Of a DNA stretch of 64,000 bases, positions 61,064 to 64,000 are shown piece by piece. The notes under the pieces were generated by a model. The model saw nothing but the letters and a program-made list of their open reading frames with translations. It searched no databases and was not told where the DNA came from. The DNA comes from JAAUUE01 sp943370025. Its GTDB lineage: Bacteria; Cyanobacteriota; Cyanobacteriia; Cyanobacteriales; JAAUUE01. Where the stretch lies: contig CALRPI020000023.1 of assembly GCA_943370025.1 (NCBI GenBank), positions 1 to 64,000 of the forward strand, written 5' to 3'. Each line of letters starts with the position of its first letter. Positions within the stretch are counted from its first letter, which is position 1. A program made the translations under genes and the position numbers.

Positions 61064-61273
61064 CACACTTACCATGACTATCCTAGATCGGTCAGTTAGA
61101 TTAAGTTTAGGTTTTATCGCTCTAGATGGCTTACCTCTTCTGCAAATATACAGTCTGAATTAGACAATTTATGAACTGGCACAAAAATGAGTTCGTTTAT
61201 TAACTTCTAAGGCAATTAGTTTCTAGAGTAATTAGTGCGATATCACACTGCAATTCTTACCCAAAATCAAACT

Positions 61274-63202
61274 ATGCAACAAGTTTATATTAATGGCATT
61301 GGCAAATTTCTCCCCGGTGAGCCGATTAGTAATGATCGCATGGAAGATTACCTCGGAAAGATTAACGATCGCACCTCAAAAGCCAAACAACGCATCCTCA
61401 AAAGTAACGGGATTCAACAACGCTATTATGCGATCGATGAACAGCAGAATACGAAATATCTGAATAGTCAAATGGCAGCTTTAGCGGTGCGGGATGTTTT
61501 AGCTCAGGCTAACTTTGATCCTGCCACTATTGATCTGCTTGCCTGTGCCACAAGTTGGGGAGATTTATTGTTACCCGGATTCGCCAGTATGGTACATGGA
61601 GAATTACCAGAATTACCACCCCTAGAAACTAGTTCTAACTATGGGGTTTGTTGTGCTGGGGTGACGGCTTTAAACTATGCCGCTTCTCAGGTGGAACTAG
61701 GCAAAAGAAGGAATGCGATCGCTGTTGCCTCTGAGTTTGCTTCTCGGCTTTTCAGAAGTAGTAAATTCGAGGTGGAAACTAATATCAAAGCGGGGAAACA
61801 ATTGTCTTTTGATACAGAATTTCTCCGCTGGATGCTCTCCGATGGAGCCGGGGCTTTTTTGGTGCAAAATCATCCCAATGCCCAAGGGATTAGCCTAAAG
61901 GTAGAATGGATTGAATTAGTCTCCCATGCTAATGCCTATCCAGTATGTATGTATGCTGGTACTACCGATGAAAAAGCTGAGAAAAGTTGGTTAGATTATC
62001 CAGATTATATTACTGCTGCGGAATCAGGAGCGATGAATCTCCGGCAGAATATTCGCCTCTTGGATAATGTGATCAAATTAGGTGTGGAAGGTTGGTTAAA
62101 ACTCGTTGATATTGGCAGAGTTAAACCGGAAGAAATTGATTGGTTGATCTGTCACTACTCTTCCCATTTTTTCCGGGGACAAATTGTGGAGTTATTAACC
62201 AAAGCTAACTGTATGATTCCGGAAGAGAAATGGTTCACTAATCTCTACACTAGGGGTAATACTGGTTGTGCTTCTATCTATTTAATGCTGGAAGAAATCT
62301 TTAATTCCGGCAAGCTGCAACCCGGACAAAAAATCTTCTGCTTTGTCCCGGAAAGTGGTAGGTTTACCACGGCTTATATGATGTTAACTGTAGTTGATAA
62401 TTCCACTATGCACTCCCCTCAAACTTCCTTGTCTCAATCTGCTGCTGAACCTATTTTAGATGTGGTGAATCCTGACTCCCAAGAACACCAAAGTAATTCA
62501 GAATACACAGATACTGCAATAACTACCAACTCAACTGATATATCCACTAATACTACTTCTGCTGACCTACTCAGGAGATTAGCTTTAGTCTGGTTAGAAT
62601 TTGAGAGGAAATTGCAAAATGTGCCAATTATTTATCGATTAAACCGCCAAGAATTTACCCTAGAAGATTATCAAGCCTTACTTAAGAATCTTCGCCCTCA
62701 AGTAGTGGAAGGAGCCAGATGGATTGCCCGTGCTGCCTCCAATATGGTTGATTTTCGGTTGCGATCGACCTTCATTGGTCATGCCCAAGATGAACACCGG
62801 GATTATCAAATGTTGGAGCGCAATTATGTAGCTGTGGGAGGTAATTTAGAGGATATAGTTAATGCCGAAAAAAATATCGGTTCAGAGGCTCTGTCTGCCT
62901 TTATTTTCCATCAAGCATCAAAGGAAAATCCGGTAGATTTAGTCGGCAGTATGTTTATTATTGAAGGTTTGGGGAATAATCTGGCAGCGAAGTGGGCAGA
63001 GCAGATTAAATCTCACCTAGGTTTAACCACTGAACAGGTTTCCTTCATGGCGTATCATGGGGCAAATGATGAGGCGCATATTGGCAAATTAAATGCTATC
63101 TTGAATGCAGAATGGATGACCCCAGAGATCGCCGATCGCATTGTCCGCACAGCCCAAGTAACTGCCCGTTTATACCTAATGCAACTGGAGGAAATTAAAT
63201 AG
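61274..63202 (+). CDS. Ketoacyl-ACP synthase III fused to a heme-oxygenase-like domain
   Basis: The 642-residue protein is a fusion. Residues 1-375 are a KAS III/FabH-like condensing domain with the catalytic triad C127 (GVCCAGVTAL), H294 (LICHYSS) and N329 (RGNTGCAS). A polar linker (376-430) leads to a helical domain (431-642) like the heme-oxygenase-like diiron family: H503/E507/H508 in IGHAQDEHRDYQ, E564 in FIIEGLGNN and E600/H602 in GANDEAHIG are possible metal ligands. Such a pairing suggests chain condensation followed by oxidation of a fatty compound. ATG 61274 starts the conserved YINGIGKFLPG. The next gene's GTG overlaps its stop (TAGTG). Confidence 0.85.
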   Translation: MQQVYINGIGKFLPGEPISNDRMEDYLGKINDRTSKAKQRILKSNGIQQRYYAIDEQQNTKYLNSQMAALAVRDVLAQANFDPATIDLLACATSWGDLLLPGFASMVHGELPELPPLETSSNYGVCCAGVTALNYAASQVELGKRRNAIAVASEFASRLFRSSKFEVETNIKAGKQLSFDTEFLRWMLSDGAGAFLVQNHPNAQGISLKVEWIELVSHANAYPVCMYAGTTDEKAEKSWLDYPDYITAAESGAMNLRQNIRLLDNVIKLGVEGWLKLVDIGRVKPEEIDWLICHYSSHFFRGQIVELLTKANCMIPEEKWFTNLYTRGNTGCASIYLMLEEIFNSGKLQPGQKIFCFVPESGRFTTAYMMLTVVDNSTMHSPQTSLSQSAAEPILDVVNPDSQEHQSNSEYTDTAITTNSTDISTNTTSADLLRRLALVWLEFERKLQNVPIIYRLNRQEFTLEDYQALLKNLRPQVVEGARWIARAASNMVDFRLRSTFIGHAQDEHRDYQMLERNYVAVGGNLEDIVNAEKNIGSEALSAFIFHQASKENPVDLVGSMFIIEGLGNNLAAKWAEQIKSHLGLTTEQVSFMAYHGANDEAHIGKLNAILNAEWMTPEIADRIVRTAQVTARLYLMQLEEIK

Positions 63203-64000
63203 TGACTAGTACTTCCAAAAACTCCCCTCAAAATTCTCCTATAGCTGCGGATAGTTCTTCTCTTGAGTCTCTAAATAAACCCCAAGATTTGCATCAACTT
63301 CAGCCGCGCGATCGCGACAATCCAACCATTTGGGATACTCTCTATCTAGACCGGGCAATTCCTGTGGATCCGTTATCAAAAACCTACATGATTCGGGATT
63401 TACAAAGTTGGACAAGAAACTTTTTATTGATCCCGATCAAGCTTGTAGCAAATATTTCCTTGGGGCTAATTATGACTCTGAAAAGATTACTCCCTTTTCA
63501 GTTTCATGCCTATGGTTTTATGCATCAATCTGCGGCATTTTTCTTGAAGCATTTTGTGCGTCCAGAAGCTTGTTATCTGATTGTCCGCCACCTGAATATT
63601 GGGTCTAATATTATCAACTTCCTGATTGACAATGGACCCGATCGCTCTATGCCTAGAGCTAGTTTATATCCTCAAAATGTCGATGATCTAGCTGACAATG
63701 CTTTTTGGGAGCATGATCTAATTCTCTATAATTTTGTGATGGATTACCATGAGGCTCAGGCAGCAAATCCTCAGTGGTTAGAGGAGCTACAAGAGCGGGG
63801 CATTAGCTATGAGAGCATCCAGCCTCTAGATTTGGATATCAGAAATTTTCGGCGGGGATTTTGCAAAATATTGGATTTGGAATCTGCGATCGAACTTTTC
63901 AAGGTTTTCTATTCTCTTTGTCTCACCAGCGATGAATTTGCCAGAGCGGTGATTTCTCTACAATTTGATGAGAATTTTGCCCTTTATATCAGCAAAGTCA
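63202..64000 (+). CDS. Unknown protein coupled to the KAS III fusion, 3' end outside the window
   Basis: From GTG 63202, which shares its first base with the preceding TAG stop, an open frame of 266 codons runs to the window end. The start is polar (MTSTSKNSPQNSPIAADSSS), then WDTLYLDRAIPVD, a hydrophobic stretch (about 77-97, FLLIPIKLVANISLGLIMTL), and His-rich segments FHAYGFMHQSAAFFLKHF, EHDLILYNFVMDYHEAQ and HLNIGSNIINFLID. No family is recognised. The His/Glu/Asp pattern could bind metal. The coupling says that it works with the KAS III fusion. Confidence 0.75.
   Translation, partial: MTSTSKNSPQNSPIAADSSSLESLNKPQDLHQLQPRDRDNPTIWDTLYLDRAIPVDPLSKTYMIRDLQSWTRNFLLIPIKLVANISLGLIMTLKRLLPFQFHAYGFMHQSAAFFLKHFVRPEACYLIVRHLNIGSNIINFLIDNGPDRSMPRASLYPQNVDDLADNAFWEHDLILYNFVMDYHEAQAANPQWLEELQERGISYESIQPLDLDIRNFRRGFCKILDLESAIELFKVFYSLCLTSDEFARAVISLQFDENFALYISKV

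Overview
The window is cyanobacterial chromosome. It carries psb28, petJ (cytochrome c6), cytM, a high-light-inducible protein, a phycobiliprotein lyase, menC and menE for phylloquinone, ispG, a Ycf45-like R3H ATPase, and very many GCGATCGC (HIP1) octamers. I cannot name the genus from sequence alone. No rRNA, tRNA, CRISPR array or complete insertion sequence was recognised; the only IS trace is the 3' end of an IS5-type transposase at the left edge.

Layout: 0.6-5 kb holds a thioredoxin, a class I aminotransferase, prfB with its programmed +1 frameshift, and a PatA-type response regulator. 5-9.2 kb holds ilvC, an orphan Anbu proteasome-like peptidase, and a BlaI/M56 pair facing petJ, which matches the petR-petP copper switch. 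9.3-20 kb holds secreted TPR and PPC-like proteins, small conserved proteins, ppsA, a broken 2H-phosphoesterase gene, ispG, a membrane-tethered cold-shock-domain protein and the R3H ATPase. 20-23 kb is menC-menE, both enlarged by in-frame repeat insertions. 23-33.7 kb holds a phycobiliprotein lyase, a deoxyribosyltransferase-like protein, hli with tandem HLR1 sites, a five-repeat protein, a 1-kb repeat nest, thiL, a nucleoside-type ABC permease, an atzG-atzE-like pair and gdhA. 34-42 kb holds a kinase-remnant/TPR membrane protein, a B12 radical SAM protein, a TipA-type MerR regulator, a truncated PIN gene, a DUF2993 protein, psb28 and moaB.

42.2-46.1 kb is the best candidate for an undescribed system: two STAND-type ATPases with a 4-bp overlap. 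The first has an HTH-like N-terminus. The second joins a membrane domain made of about 29 GVAx tetrapeptides to a C-terminal ATPase. A small membrane protein is divergent and a palindrome sits in the shared promoter region. 46.3-57 kb holds an EamA transporter, secreted SH3b and Gln/Ser-rich proteins, guanine deaminase, a PGRS-like glycine-rich protein, a Uma2 nuclease, pepA, map, fabI, cytM and (to 58.3 kb) trpD. 58.6-64 kb is a second candidate locus: an ABC exporter and a Coq4-like protein on the minus strand, divergent from a ketoacyl-ACP synthase III fused to a heme-oxygenase-like domain and a coupled unknown gene that runs off the window.

Intergenic DNA is dominated by short palindromic, non-autonomous repeat families, labelled A to I here. 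Several supply the stop codons or 5' leaders of neighbouring genes, one is inserted inside another, and one family sits within menC and menE reading frames.
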